Positions 1 to 11,431 of a stretch of 64,000 nt of DNA are shown here, one piece after another (the stretch's first letter is position 1; each line of letters starts with the position of its first letter). Source of the stretch: Aurifilum marmelostoma (taxonomy: Eukaryota; Ascomycota; Sordariomycetes; Diaporthales; Cryphonectriaceae); NCBI GenBank assembly GCA_027559495.1, contig JAMXSV010000028.1, positions 2,790,001 through 2,854,000 on the forward strand, read 5' to 3'. Position numbers and translations under genes: made by a program. Under the pieces are notes generated by a model that saw only the letters and a list, made by a program, of their open reading frames with translations, ran no database searches and was not told the origin of the DNA.

Positions 1-225
1 GGGGTACCTCTCCAGAACATAAACAACCTTGACCTTCCCAACCAGCTCAACATCCCATCATCTAGATCCAAACCCTCCAACAAAATTCCCAAGGATACAC
101 AAAAAATCGGACCACAGTTTTCGTGATTACAAAGCTGTGGAAGCTCCCGATCCATCCGTTCCCCGCACGCTGTCGTGCTGCGTCGAGCCTCCCTGCCCTT
201 CCAAGAATGACCTGAATTCGCAGCG

Positions 226-3200
226 ATGGAGAGACCGAGCCCGATGTCGACACAGGAGCAGCAGCTCTGTCAGTTTCTGATGGAGCTGCCAGCCCTCAAA
301 CACTATCGATACACCACCGATGCCGCGGACCTGCTCCTAGAGAACCTGTTCCGGCTCATGTCCTGCGGCAACGACGAATACCTGCGACTCTTCTTCCCAA
401 ACGGTAGCATCCACGCCGACGGCAAGATCCAGAAGCTCAGGGACGCACAGGGCGCTGTTGAAGGGTCTGAGTACACGGAGGCCGCTCGTGGCAAGGCATG
501 TGGCCACATCTTCAAGGCGGGTGAGGCATCGTACGGGTGCAAGACGTGCGGCGTCGACGACACTTGTTGCCTCTGCGCCAAGTGCTTCGACGCGACAGAC
601 CACACTGGCCACCTGGTACGCATCAGCGTTTCGCCCGGCAACAGCGGCTGCTGCGACTGTGGGGACCACGAGGCATGGCGTACGCCCATGTTCTGTACCA
701 TACATTCCATGTGGGAGCATGCACAGCCCAAGGGCAAAGAGAAGGCGCCGGCGTCACTGCCAGACGACCTGCTCTTCAGCATCAGGATGGTCATCGGCCG
801 GGTGATTGACTACCTGTGCGATGTCATCTCGTGCTCGCCCGAGCAGCTGCGTCAGACCAAGACCAAGGACTCGATCAGGCACGACGAGAAGATGTCTAGA
901 TTACAGTCTACGTACTATGGTGGAGAGGTCGAGCCCGCGACCGAATATGCCGTCATCTTATGGAACGACGAGAAACACACTGTTGACGACGTGCGGGATC
1001 AAGTGGCAAGGGCATGCGCAACAACGCTGAGGACCGGCGTGGAGAAGGCCTACGAGACCGACCTCGTCGGGCGGAGCATTCTCACGTACAGCGACGACAT
1101 CGACAAGCTCTTGGGCATCGCCACGACGCTGGAGCATATTCGTGTTACGGTCACGATTCGCTCCTCGCGCGATACCTTCCGAGAGCAGATGTGCGGCACC
1201 ATCATCGAGTGGCTGAAGGACATCTCGGGCTGTTCTGTGGGCGACGATCATTCTGTGCTGCGCACTATCATCTGCCAAGAGTTCCTCAAACCATGGAGGA
1301 TGGGCAGCCTCGCCACTCACAAGTCGGTCGGAAAGAACGGCATCGACGATGAGGAGAACGAGCCCGCCGAGCGAGCGATAGTTGCATTCCCTTATGAGCA
1401 CTTCAGGTTTTTGGGTGGCACCGACGTGGAAGAGGCACGTGTGGTGGTCACACGACATCTCGCCGCCTTGCCACCCGATGAGAGCGACGATGACGACAGC
1501 GACGGCGACGGCGACGGCGACGTCGACGGCGACAATACGCCAACGTCTTCACGTGACGCCATGGACGAGGATGAGGAGGATGAGGAGGACCTGGTGATGC
1601 TGGATACGGCTCCTGGGGCCTCTGAAGACGTCAATATGTCGGACTGGCGTGCCGACGAGGCTCTCGAGGCCGACGAGGCGACAATGGCGGGATACCCACC
1701 CCCGCCACCACCTCCGGTGCCGGGTGTGTCCCGCCGAACCACCAGGGAAGGAGACATGACGCCTTCTGACTCTGACGTTGCAGAACCCCTCATACCGTCC
1801 ACCATCTACGCCAAGAACAACCTCGAGGTTCCAAGGACGCCGGGAAATCCTCGGCGGGACACGGCACCACCAAGGTCTGGTCGGTACTGGCTGCTCGCCC
1901 CTGCTGCATACATGGACAACAGCAATGTTCCGCCAGCTGAAAACGTCTTCCAGCGGGTCCGCCTAGACTGGATGATCCTCTTCGACCTGAGAATGTGGAA
2001 GAAGGTCCGCAACGACCTGCGCTCGCTCTACATCTCCACAGTCGTCACCATACCTGAGTTCAAACGAGTGCTCGGGCTGCGCTTTGCTGGGCTGTACACC
2101 ACCCTGGCCCAGCTCTACCTTATTGCCGACCGGGAACCGGACCACTCCATCATCAACCTTTCCCTGCAGATGCTGACGACACCCTCCATAACCGCCGAGG
2201 TTGTGGAGCGCGGAAACTTCCTCACCAGCCTGATAGCCATCCTGTACACCTTCTTGACCACGCGACAAGTTGCACATCCATGGAACGTGACTGACACCGC
2301 GGTGTTGGCGTTTGATTCCGGGTCTGTTACTAACAGGCGCATGTACCACTTTTTCGCGGACCTCAAATATCTCTTCTTGTCCCCACACGTGCAGGATCGC
2401 CTGCGGACCGACGAGAGGTACATGATGCAGTTCCTCGACCTGGTCAAGCTGCATCAGGGTATCTGCCCCAACACCAGGGCCATGGGAGAACACGTTGAAT
2501 ACGAAACCGATACTTGGATCAGTGCGTCTCTAATAACCAGAGAGATCAATCGACTGTGCCGTCTCTTCAGCCAAGCCTTTGAGAACGCCGAGCCCGCACA
2601 ATTGTCTTGGGCCATCCGCCTGGCAGCCAAGACCGTCATCATTAATTCGATCGGTGCGGAGCGCGGCCGGTTCACGCAGGCCGAGATCAAGGATGAGGTC
2701 CGCTTCAAGACCCTGTCCGACTTCGAATTTGACCTAGAACCGACCGAGTATGAGGTTGTCAAACATGTGGTCGAAGATCAGCCCATCAGTTTTCACCACG
2801 CGCTCCACTACACACTTTCATGGCTCATCGAATGCGCCAAGGCGATGCCGGTTGCGCAGATGCGAGCACTTTTGACCTTCAAGACTCAAGATCTGAGGGG
2901 GCAGCCTCGGCTGATGGGCAAGCGGATGATGCCGAGGCGCGATTATGGACCGGAAGACTATCTGATGGCTGCCTTTGATTACCCCTTGCGAGTGTGCGTA
3001 TGGCTGTCACAAATGAGGTCAGCCATGTGGGTTCGCAACGGCATGAGCTTGCGCCACCAGTCTGGTACGTATCGTTCGATCGCCCAGAGGGAGGTGTCCC
3101 ATCATCGGGATATCTTCCTGCTGCAGACCGCTCTCGTGACCTGTGATCCCAGTCGCGTGCTTGCTTCTATAATCGACCGCTTTGGCATGGACAAATGGGT

Positions 3201-6200
3201 GAAGGGATTTTTTGAGCAAAAGTCTGTGGGCCAGGACGATAACCAGCATCTCGAAGTCGTCGAGGATATGATACACCTGGTGGTGATACTACTCTCCGAC
3301 CGCACGTCTCTGTGTCGGTTCGAGGAGGAGCCGCAGAGCCGAATCAGGTTTATGCGCCGAGATGTCATTCATGTGTTGTGCTTCAAGCCCATGTCATTCA
3401 CTGAGATTGCAGCCAGACTACCTGAGAGATATCAGGAGCAGGAGGACTTTACGAATGTCCTCGCCGAGGTCGCAAACTACAAAGCGCCCGAAGGCATGTC
3501 CGACGTCGGAACCTTCGAGTTGAAGCCAGAGTTTGTCCAGGAGATTGACCCGTTCATCGCAACCTACACCAAGAACCAGCGCGAAGAATCAGAGGTTGCC
3601 TGGCGGAAGTTTATGGCCAAGAAGACGGGCAAGCCGGTCGAGGATCTGGTGTACGAGCCAAAGCTGCGGCCGGTTAACAGCGGCGTTTTCGCAGGACTGG
3701 CCGAGGTGACCAGCACGGGCATGTTCGCCCAGCTTATATACTATAGCCTGCTGTACGCTCTTCTCAGCCCAAGGCTGACGCCGACTGTGCCGTCTTCAAG
3801 GGTCGAGGTCTACCTGCAAGTTGTCTTGCACCTCACCCTCATCGCCGTTATCGAGGACGAGGTCCCCGAGAGTGACCGCTCTCAGCCTTCCTTCATACAC
3901 ACTGCCCTCACCAGACTCTCTGTGGGGAGCTTGATGCCGGATGCCCCTGCAGCGAGAACCATCGTGTCTCTCCTCGATCTCTTGTCGACCAGAGAAGAGC
4001 TCAAGGCCTGCCATACCAGAATTGGGCTGATCCTGCGGCGGATGCGGCAGAAGCGACCACACGACTTCGAGGCAGCTTATGTGCGCCTTGGCGTGCCTGT
4101 CGACAGGATCAGCACCGCCTCGCCAGCCGTCAACGTGAACGCAGAAGAGGAGCGCGAGCGCAAGAAGAAGGCCGCCCTGGACCGCCAGGCCAAGGTGATG
4201 GCCCAATTCCAACAGCAGCAGAAGAACTTCATGGCCCAGCAGCAGGATATCGACTGGGGCGATGTGGACGACCTGGAGGACGACCTCCCGGAGCCTGTGG
4301 AGGAGAAGAACTTCTGGAAGTACCCATCGGGGAGGTGCATCCTCTGCCAGGAAGATACGGATGACCGTCGGCTGTACGGGACATTTGCCTTTCTCCGGGA
4401 GAGCGCAATCCTGCGACAGACGGATCTTTCCGATCCTGACTTTGTGCGAGAAGTAATCAGCGTCCCCAAGGATCTTGACAGATCCGCCGAAGACATCCGG
4501 CCGTTTGGCGTGGCTCATGAAAACCGCATCCAGGTAGAGAAGGTCAACCAGAAGGGTGAGACCTTCATGGCCGAGCGCCAGACCATCGGGAAGGGCTTTC
4601 CTTCTGCAGCCGTACGAAGAGGGCCACTTTCCACGGGGTGCGGCCACATTATGCACTACAGCTGTTTTGAGGTGTACTTTGACGCGACCCAGCAGAGGCA
4701 CAGGCAGCAGATTGCGCGGCACCATCCTGAGAACCCCACGCGCATGGAATTTGTATGTCCGCTCTGCAAAGCCCTCGGAAACGCATTCTTGCCCATCATC
4801 TGGAAGGGCCAAGAGGAGTCATATCCTGGTGCGCTTCAGGCAACGGCCGACGCCCAGGTATCCTCGGACTCTTTTGCAATGTTCCTCAAGGAGAATCTGT
4901 CGTCTGGGCACGCATCATTCCCGTCAGCGCAGTCTCCAACACAGTCCGTCAATATGTTTTCCCACTACACAAAGGGCTCTCTGCTGCCCAGACTGGCCGA
5001 CGTATCCTCACACCTGGTGCTTGACGCCTGGGAGCCGGGACAGCAGCAGGCGCCTGCGGCCATGCCGTTTGGAGAGCCCTACCGCAGCGACACCCCGGAT
5101 CCCAGCGGCGTGCCCGATACCAACACTCCGATGACTGAACTCGTCCGGGTGTACCGCCGCCTCCGAGATACGATCAAGATCAATGCTCTTGCCCTGCCGC
5201 CGAACCCACTCATCAACTATGACAAGGCTAGGAATCCCGCGGACCTCAGTAATATTGACGTCTTGGCTGCGACCGTCGGCTTCTCCATCTCATCCACCGA
5301 GATCCAGCAGAGAGGCCTAGATGCCGAGTACGGCTCCTTGTTACTAGAGAGAATCTCCGAGTCGGCTCTCACCCACCTCCGCACCCTGGTGGAGACGGTC
5401 ACGGCGTACATTGCTATTGGTGGCCAGAAGTTTGGCGGCATGAATAGGGTCGTCACCGAGTTCCAAGCCATGACCACCAAACAACACATGCAGCTGTTCG
5501 TGCATGACACTGGAGGTGCCTCACTGGACGACAAATACCTACAGCTGACGCCGCTGCTTGCGTCGGACCCTTTTATCGTGCTCTGCGAAAGCATGTTCGG
5601 CGTCGCTGCTGCTCATGGCTTTGAGATCTCGTACCTCCTCCGCGTCTGCTACCTCGCCGAGATCGTGAAGGTGGTCCAGCGCATATGCAAGGTCAAGCGA
5701 GGCCCGGAGTGGATGGCCTGCGACGAGAACGAAGACAGGAGTCTCGTCAACTTTGCCGAGTTCTGCAAGACCATCTACAAGATGAACCTTGACTTCACAT
5801 TCAGCGAGGACGGTGCCGGCGACGGCACGATGCCTGAGACGCCTGGGCCGAGTGGCTTCGACCAACCCTGCTTCACGTCCGTTGCCGACTACTACACCTT
5901 CACCAAGAAGTATGCACAGTGCTTCCTACGAAAGTGCGTCATTCTTCTCTATGTCAAGTACGGCGTCGACTTCAACAGCCACATCTCTCCTCAGCCGGAG
6001 CAGGATGAGCTTGGCCGCCTCACAGAGGCACTCCGCCTGCCCGATTTCGACAGCATGTGTGCAGCCCTCACCCCACTCGGCATTCACGTCGGCTGGCCTA
6101 GTGCGCTCTGCGACCAGCTCGTCCGCGGCTGGATCCGACATGACAATGGCTGGTGGAGCAACCCGTACTCAACCAAGCCGAGCCCCGCCGCCCAGGCATA

Positions 6201-6829
6201 CCAGGCGGCCGAGAAGCTCCTCAGCCACCCTGGCATCTTCGAGCTCATCGGTTTGCCGATGAACTACGACACGCTGATAGAGGAGTGTACGAAGCGGCGA
6301 TGTCCCAGGACTGGCAAAGACGTGTCAGATCCGATGATCTGCCTACTCTGTGGTGAGGTTTTCTGCGGGCAGAGTGTCTGTTGTTCTGCTCTGGATCCCG
6401 TGACGCTGAGGCGTCGTGGGTCTGCCAGCCGGATTGGTGGTGCGCAGCAGCACATGCGCAAGTAAGTAAAGTGCAACAAACCCCTACTATCACAATGCCT
6501 TCTTGTGGCGGAAGAGCACAACGGGAAAGCTGACAAAATCACCACGAATTAAAAAATAAAGGTGCCAAGGCAGTGTCGGCATCTTCATTAGCATCCGCAA
6601 ATGCGCAACCTACTATCTGCATCGTAACTCGGGATCCTTCAGCCTCGCCCCCTACATCGACAGGTATGGTGAGACGGACATGGGTCTCCGGCACTACCGA
6701 CAGCTCTTTTTGTCTCAGAAACGCTATGACTCGATGCTCCGCACCGTATGGCTCACTGGCGGCGTCCCGTCCTTTATCTCGCGCAGGCTCGAGTCGGACA
6801 TTAATACTGGCGGCTGGGAGACCATATGA
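226..6829 (+). CDS. UBR1: UBR1-type E3 ubiquitin ligase (N-recognin)
   Basis: RING-type ubiquitin ligase of the N-degron pathway, acting in cytosol and nucleus with an E2 of the Rad6 class. Two exons: 226-6461 and 6562-6829 (donor GTAAGT, 100-nt intron), giving 2167 aa, the usual size for fungal UBR1. Visible parts: UBR box rich in Cys/His at about residues 91-160 (type-1 N-degron pocket); ClpS-like domain at about 238-316 (type-2 pocket); acidic loop at about 420-462; Cys/His RING-H2 region from about 1370 to 1511, ending in CPLCK; and the C-terminal autoinhibitory domain from about 2030, whose zinc ligands continue across the intron (MRK then CQG). The first ATG is used; a second in-frame ATG lies six codons later. 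The frame ends ...GGWETI-TGA-CTA, and the reading frame stays open beyond it (see separate entry). Identification is firm; the C-terminal end is the only doubtful point. Confidence 0.95.
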
Positions 6830-7333
6830 CTAAATGGCTGGAACGTCGGTCACAATGAAGACCTGGAAATCACAGACGACGAGGAGATGGAGGACGATGT
6901 CCATGGAGACGTCGATGTGGACCTCGAGCTCGAGGAGCTAGACGACTTCTTTCGGGCTCCAACGGGCATGATGGCGACCTGGTTCCGTGAGGCTGCCGCC
7001 CGGGTGGACAACGGCGACGAGGTCGAGGACAATCATGATGATGATGGAGAAGAAGAAGAAGAGGAAGAATACTTTGGTGCGGAGGAAGATGAGGAGATGG
7101 AGCTGCTCGAGCAGTTGGGCCTGAACATGGCCAACTACTGGGAGGCTGAGATAGACGACTACTGGGGGGACGAGGACAGAAATTATGGGGACGAGGACGA
7201 GGACGAGGATGAGGAATTCGACGATGAGGGAGTGGAAGATGACGACGAGCGTGAGCAATATGAAGATGAGAACGACGATGAAGGACTCAGGGCCGAGGAC
7301 GAGGCGGGTGGTGATGAGCTGGCTGACCTATAG
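6830..7333 (+). other. In-frame acidic reading frame after the UBR1 stop (candidate readthrough extension)
   Basis: Directly after the UBR1 TGA (6827-6829) the same frame is open for 167 codons up to TAG at 7331-7333. It is extremely rich in Asp and Glu, interrupted by two hydrophobic islands (around DDFFRAPTGMMATWF and LLEQLGLNMANYW). The base after the stop begins CTA, so the context is TGA CTA. It could be a translated C-terminal extension of UBR1, a remnant of a longer ancestral end, or part of the 3' untranslated region. A separate gene starting at the ATG at 6887 is possible but has no promoter space of its own. Confidence 0.5.
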
Positions 7334-8039
7334 ATGACTGACGGGGCTCGATCCTCGGTGAGTATGGGCCGTGATGACTGCCACCGGTCGACTGGTGTTC
7401 AGTAAGCAGAATATCCTCACTTGAGCTCTTATTGTCGAGGGCAAGGGGGTTGGGGTTGTCGCGTGGATAGTAACGATGTGGCCAGTCCAGATTGGAAGAT
7501 TAGAGATTCTCTTATTTGTGGTAGAGGCGTTGTTTTTTTTTTTCTTTTTTTTGTCAATTTCATGCAGCCACTCCTTCATGAATCATGAAGCATAGGTAGA
7601 AGCGGGACAAAGGGAACAAGGAATTTCTCGGTTTTTTTTTATTATTATTTTTTTTTTTTAAAAAAAAGTTGACATTCAATCATCGGAGATACATGATACG
7701 TTAGCCCCCCCCCCCCTTCAAACTTCCAATAAGTGCAACATATACACAGATATGTAGAGACAAAACAGAGGGGATGCCCCCGTTCTCCTTGAGCCATGAT
7801 TGGGATCTTCATTTCATCTCTATAAAAGAATCGCCCGCGTGTGGTTTTTAGCCTTAATGGCTGACGCCTTCGCTATGCTAGGACAAGATGTGCCGTTGAT
7901 GCCATCCATATATGCTTTGTGCGCATGTACATGCGTCCAGGTTGTTGGTCATCCAAACGGAGGGCTCGAATCTCCCACAGATCCAAGCAATAATCATGTG
8001 TTTGTGGTGTTTTTTTCCCCCTTTCTTTCTTTCTCTTCT
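7334..8039. other. Convergent 3' intergenic region, UBR1/SWD3
   Basis: Holds the presumed 3' ends of both flanking genes. It contains long T runs, an A/T block near 7630-7670 and a 12-base C run at 7705-7716. No gene seen. Confidence 0.7.
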
Positions 8040-10185
8040 TTAATCCATCGTGATGTCGCCATCTACAGGGACAGCTTCTGAGCCTTCTTTTTCAGCCTGG
8101 GCCCCTGCTCCTTCGGCGGTCATGCCCTCGCCCTGGTCGTCGTATGCATGGCCATTAGTCTGCACAGGTTCAGCAGGTTTGTTCTCAGGATCAAGAGCGT
8201 TGGTATGCACCCCAACCTCGGTGTCGCGCATCGTCTCATCCTGGTCCTCTCCCTCCTCCTCGTCTTCCTCCTCCTGCTGACCTGCCTGGTTCTCGCTCTG
8301 CTTAGGGTATGAACCTCCACCGTCGTCTTCGGGCTGAGTGTGGTGGCCGTTCACCATCATGCCATTCTTCTTTTCGCCGCCGCCGCCGCCATTGTTGTTG
8401 TCGTCCATCTCGGGCGGGCGCTGTCTGAAGACCACGATGCGCCCGTCCTGGCCGCAGCTGACCATGGTGCCCGTCTCGCCATGGACGTCCACCCAGAAGC
8501 ACACACCATCGTGGGCACGCTCGACGCGCTGCAGGATGTCCTTGCTCTTGACATCCCACAGCACGATGTCTCCATCCTCACTGGCGCTGGCAACGAAGGC
8601 GACACTGTCTGCCTCCTCCCACTGCTCCTCGGCAAAGTCGTTCTCGGCTGGGCCGTCATCGTCGCCATTATTATTATTGCTGCTGTTGTTGTTGCTGCTG
8701 TTTCCCGCAGCGGGAACCACGACCTTGTGCATGGACCGCAGGAGGCCGAAGCAGCCGCCGACGGAAAAGTTCTTGTTAACGTGGCCCTGGTAGGTCTTTT
8801 TCACGGTACAGGGCATGTTGATAAAATCCCAGAGACGCATGCACGAGTCTGTGTAGCTCGCGAGGACGAAACGGCCGTTGGGGGAGAAGCAGACGGACGA
8901 GGCGGCAGGATTGTCTTCGTAGACGAGGGTGCGGAGACACTGACCGGTGGCGGTGTCCCAGATGCGGCTATGTGACAACAAGAAGATCAAGAATATGGGT
9001 CAGCTTCGTGTCTGCCTTGAGAAAGAAGCTTCCATGGCTCTTGATACGGAATACTCACATCAACCCATCCGTAGAACAGCTGGCCACCAGGGTGCCGTCC
9101 ATACAAAAGTCAATGCCGCTGACGGGATCGCTGTGGGCCGGCAGACTCCTCATGAGGCGTCCTGCACGGACATCCCACAGGAACACGGCCTCGTCGTAGC
9201 TCCCGCTGGCGAGCATGTTGCCCTTTGGCGAGAACTTCAGGCAGTACACGTAGTTGTGGTGACCCAGAAGCGGCTTCCCTCCCCGGCTGGCCCGCACGCC
9301 GCGGTCTGTCCTGCCGCCGATGCCCCTAGCTGAGGTGGCTATCCTCTCGCCGGGCGGCAGGTTCTCGTCGGCGCCCATTGCGTGGGCAGGGGCTCCGGTT
9401 GTGCGGTTCCAGAGGCGGATGGCCTTGTCGTCGCTGCCCGTGGCGATGGTCTTGGAGTCTGGGCTCCAGGCCAGGCAGGAGACGCCGGCCAAGTGGCCGA
9501 CGATGGTGTCCTTGTGTGCGCCGGTGGTGGCGTCCCAGATCATGGCGGTGCCGTCGGCGGAGGCAGAGGCGATCCAGCGGCCATCGGGGGAGACGCGGAC
9601 CTGGGAGATGGGCTTCGCGTGGCCGCGCAGCTCGAGGTGGGCCTTGAACTCTGGGCGGAGGGGCGGGCGCTCCTGGGCGGCGGGCGCGCGGTCGCGGGAG
9701 GTCGAGGTCGAGCGGTGAGGGGAGCGGCGAGAGGAGGAAGTGGGCGAGCGAGAGCGCGACCTGGAGCGTGAGTCGGCGGACTGTGAGCGCGACCGCGACC
9801 GCGACCGGGACCGCGACCTCGAGCGGGACCGTGGAGTGCGTGATCGAGAGCTGGACCGTGATCGACGTCTGGACCTGGACCTGGACCTGGACCTGGACTT
9901 GGACCTCAGCCTGGACGGTGACCGCAACTGCGACTGTGAGCGCGAGGTGTAATAGCCTTTTTCCTTCTTGTTTGCACCACCGTCACTGCCTGCACTCCTG
10001 CTCCGCGACCGGGAAGTTGGGCGGCCGGGCCGTATAGAGAGTTCGTGGCCCTCATCGTCGTCGTTCTTCTGGGGCGCGGGGGATTGGTCGCGTTCCTCGG
10101 AGGAGGTGTGTTCTGCAGTGCCGTCGTTCCGTTTCCGCCTCTTTGACGATGTTGATTCTCCAATCTCGGGCTCTGAATCAGCCAT
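8040..10185 (-). CDS. SWD3: WD40 protein, COMPASS subunit Swd3/WDR5-like, with SR-rich N-terminus
   Basis: Two exons on the minus strand: 10185-9059 and 8967-8040, donor GTGAGT, giving 684 aa. The splice restores a WD repeat (CSTDGL-I-RIWDTATGQCL). The propeller starts at about residue 184 and follows the WDR5/Swd3 order, with the characteristic NP and GHVNK-like segment in the last repeats; WDR5/Swd3 scaffolds the Set1/MLL histone H3K4 methyltransferase. WDR5 itself is about 330 aa. Here about 180 residues are added in front, including a dense Arg-Ser/Ser-Arg dipeptide tract at about residues 55-165 like that of SR splicing factors. A loop of about 40 residues is inserted between repeats, and a Glu/Asp/Asn-rich low-complexity C-terminus follows. 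The SR tract is encoded by hexamer-like repeats that also read as Asp-Arg and Leu-Asp repeats in other frames. Family assignment is strong; Swd3 orthology is inferred. Confidence 0.85.
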
Positions 10186-11431
10186 CTTCAGTCGTCCTCA
10201 CCTCACAGGGCGTGAAGCAGCTGCACAGAGTGAGGATCCGAGGTGGGGAACGCAGCGAAAGGGACGTTTATACGACCGCCTCCCGGTTTGCAAGCTCAGA
10301 TTCCCTGCAGCAGAAGTGATTGCTGTACCTTGAAGACCTCCTTTGTTGAGACTTCAAAGAGCTTGTTGTTAGAGGAGACTGCGAGGAAGAAACAGGAGAA
10401 AGCAAACAAGGAGTGAGGGAGGAGAAAGGTGGGCATGTGCGGATGTGAGCATGTGAATGAAGCAAGCCAGAGCCAGCAGAGCTGCTGTGGATTTTTGGAG
10501 AGCTTCTCAAAAACACCAGTGAGGGGGGGGGTTCCAGGGATAGGCCGACTGGAGGGGCAGGCAAGGGATGCCTGAGTAAGTTGGTGCTGGGGGTCTGGGG
10601 GTACTGTAGTACCTGCTGTGGCACCTATACTTTTCAGTGATGGCATGTCCTCTGTACTTGGGCCAGGGCTGGTATGGCCCCCAGTGCGGTAGCGAGATGA
10701 AGAAGAGCTTGCATGCACTGAATTAGGCAGTGCGACAGGCCCCCAACACACACTGAATCCCTCTGTCCTGTGCTGGGTAGAGCGCCTGGGGAGTTAGTTA
10801 CCCTACAGACTTAGCAGAGTTGATGTATGTGGTGACACCCAATACACCCACACCTACACCCACACCCACACCCGCACCCGCACATCCGCATCCACACCAT
10901 ATTCTTGTAACCCAGATCATCATCCTCCTCTTCCTCCTCATTGCGTATTTATTGTAATTAACTTTATGCGACCAGCAGTAAATGTTACGGTACATGAAGG
11001 AGGCTGCAGCTATATCTGTGACTTGCATCTTCCTTGTCCTTTTTATCTCCATCATTTTTTCTCTTTTTTTTTTCTTTCTTTCTTTCTTCCTCCTCTCTTT
11101 TTCTTCTTTTTTTCCCTTCCCTGTCTTCTTCCCCCATCGTTTCTCATCTCTTTCTCTTTGTGTTCTCTTCTTCCCTACCTTAGGGTCTAATCAGGGAAAG
11201 GGACCAGTATGATATATGCCTTTGAGTTGAGGCTATTCCCGTGAGAAGTGATGAGGCCAGGATTTTATGGTCAACAATGCTGATTTACACCACAAGCAAT
11301 GCTCATTTTTAAGGGAAAGGAGAGGGAAAAAGAATGAATTCCTCTCATCTGGCATTACCGAATTGATCCGGATCTAATTGCAAACAAACACCAACATACA
11401 TCTGGCATATCCGATATCTGGATAAATCAAG
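10186..11431. other. Divergent promoter region, SWD3/ISC1
   Basis: No gene seen. It contains a degenerate ACACCC-type array at 10835-10898 and a long pyrimidine tract at about 11050-11170 that is typical of fungal promoters and 5' leaders. Confidence 0.7.
10835..10898. repeat. Degenerate ACACCC/GGGTGT array
   Basis: About ten imperfect CACCC or ACACCC units (ACACCC, CTACACC, CGCACC variants) occur in 64 bases, reading GGGTGT-like on the minus strand. It resembles irregular yeast telomeric or Rap1-site sequence but is interstitial, in the promoter region between two divergent genes. Confidence 0.7.

Noticed and set aside
3796..4812. 338-codon frame on the minus strand inside UBR1
   Set aside because: Antisense shadow of a GC-rich coding region; the plus-strand RING and linker sequence is conserved.
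6752..6877. Intron that would remove the UBR1 TGA
   Set aside because: The candidate GTATGG...CACAG pair is out of phase and would delete the conserved WLTGGVPSFISRRLES segment.
8340..8975. 211-codon plus-strand frame opposite SWD3 exon 2
   Set aside because: Low-complexity mirror of the WD40 coding strand, without recognisable protein features.
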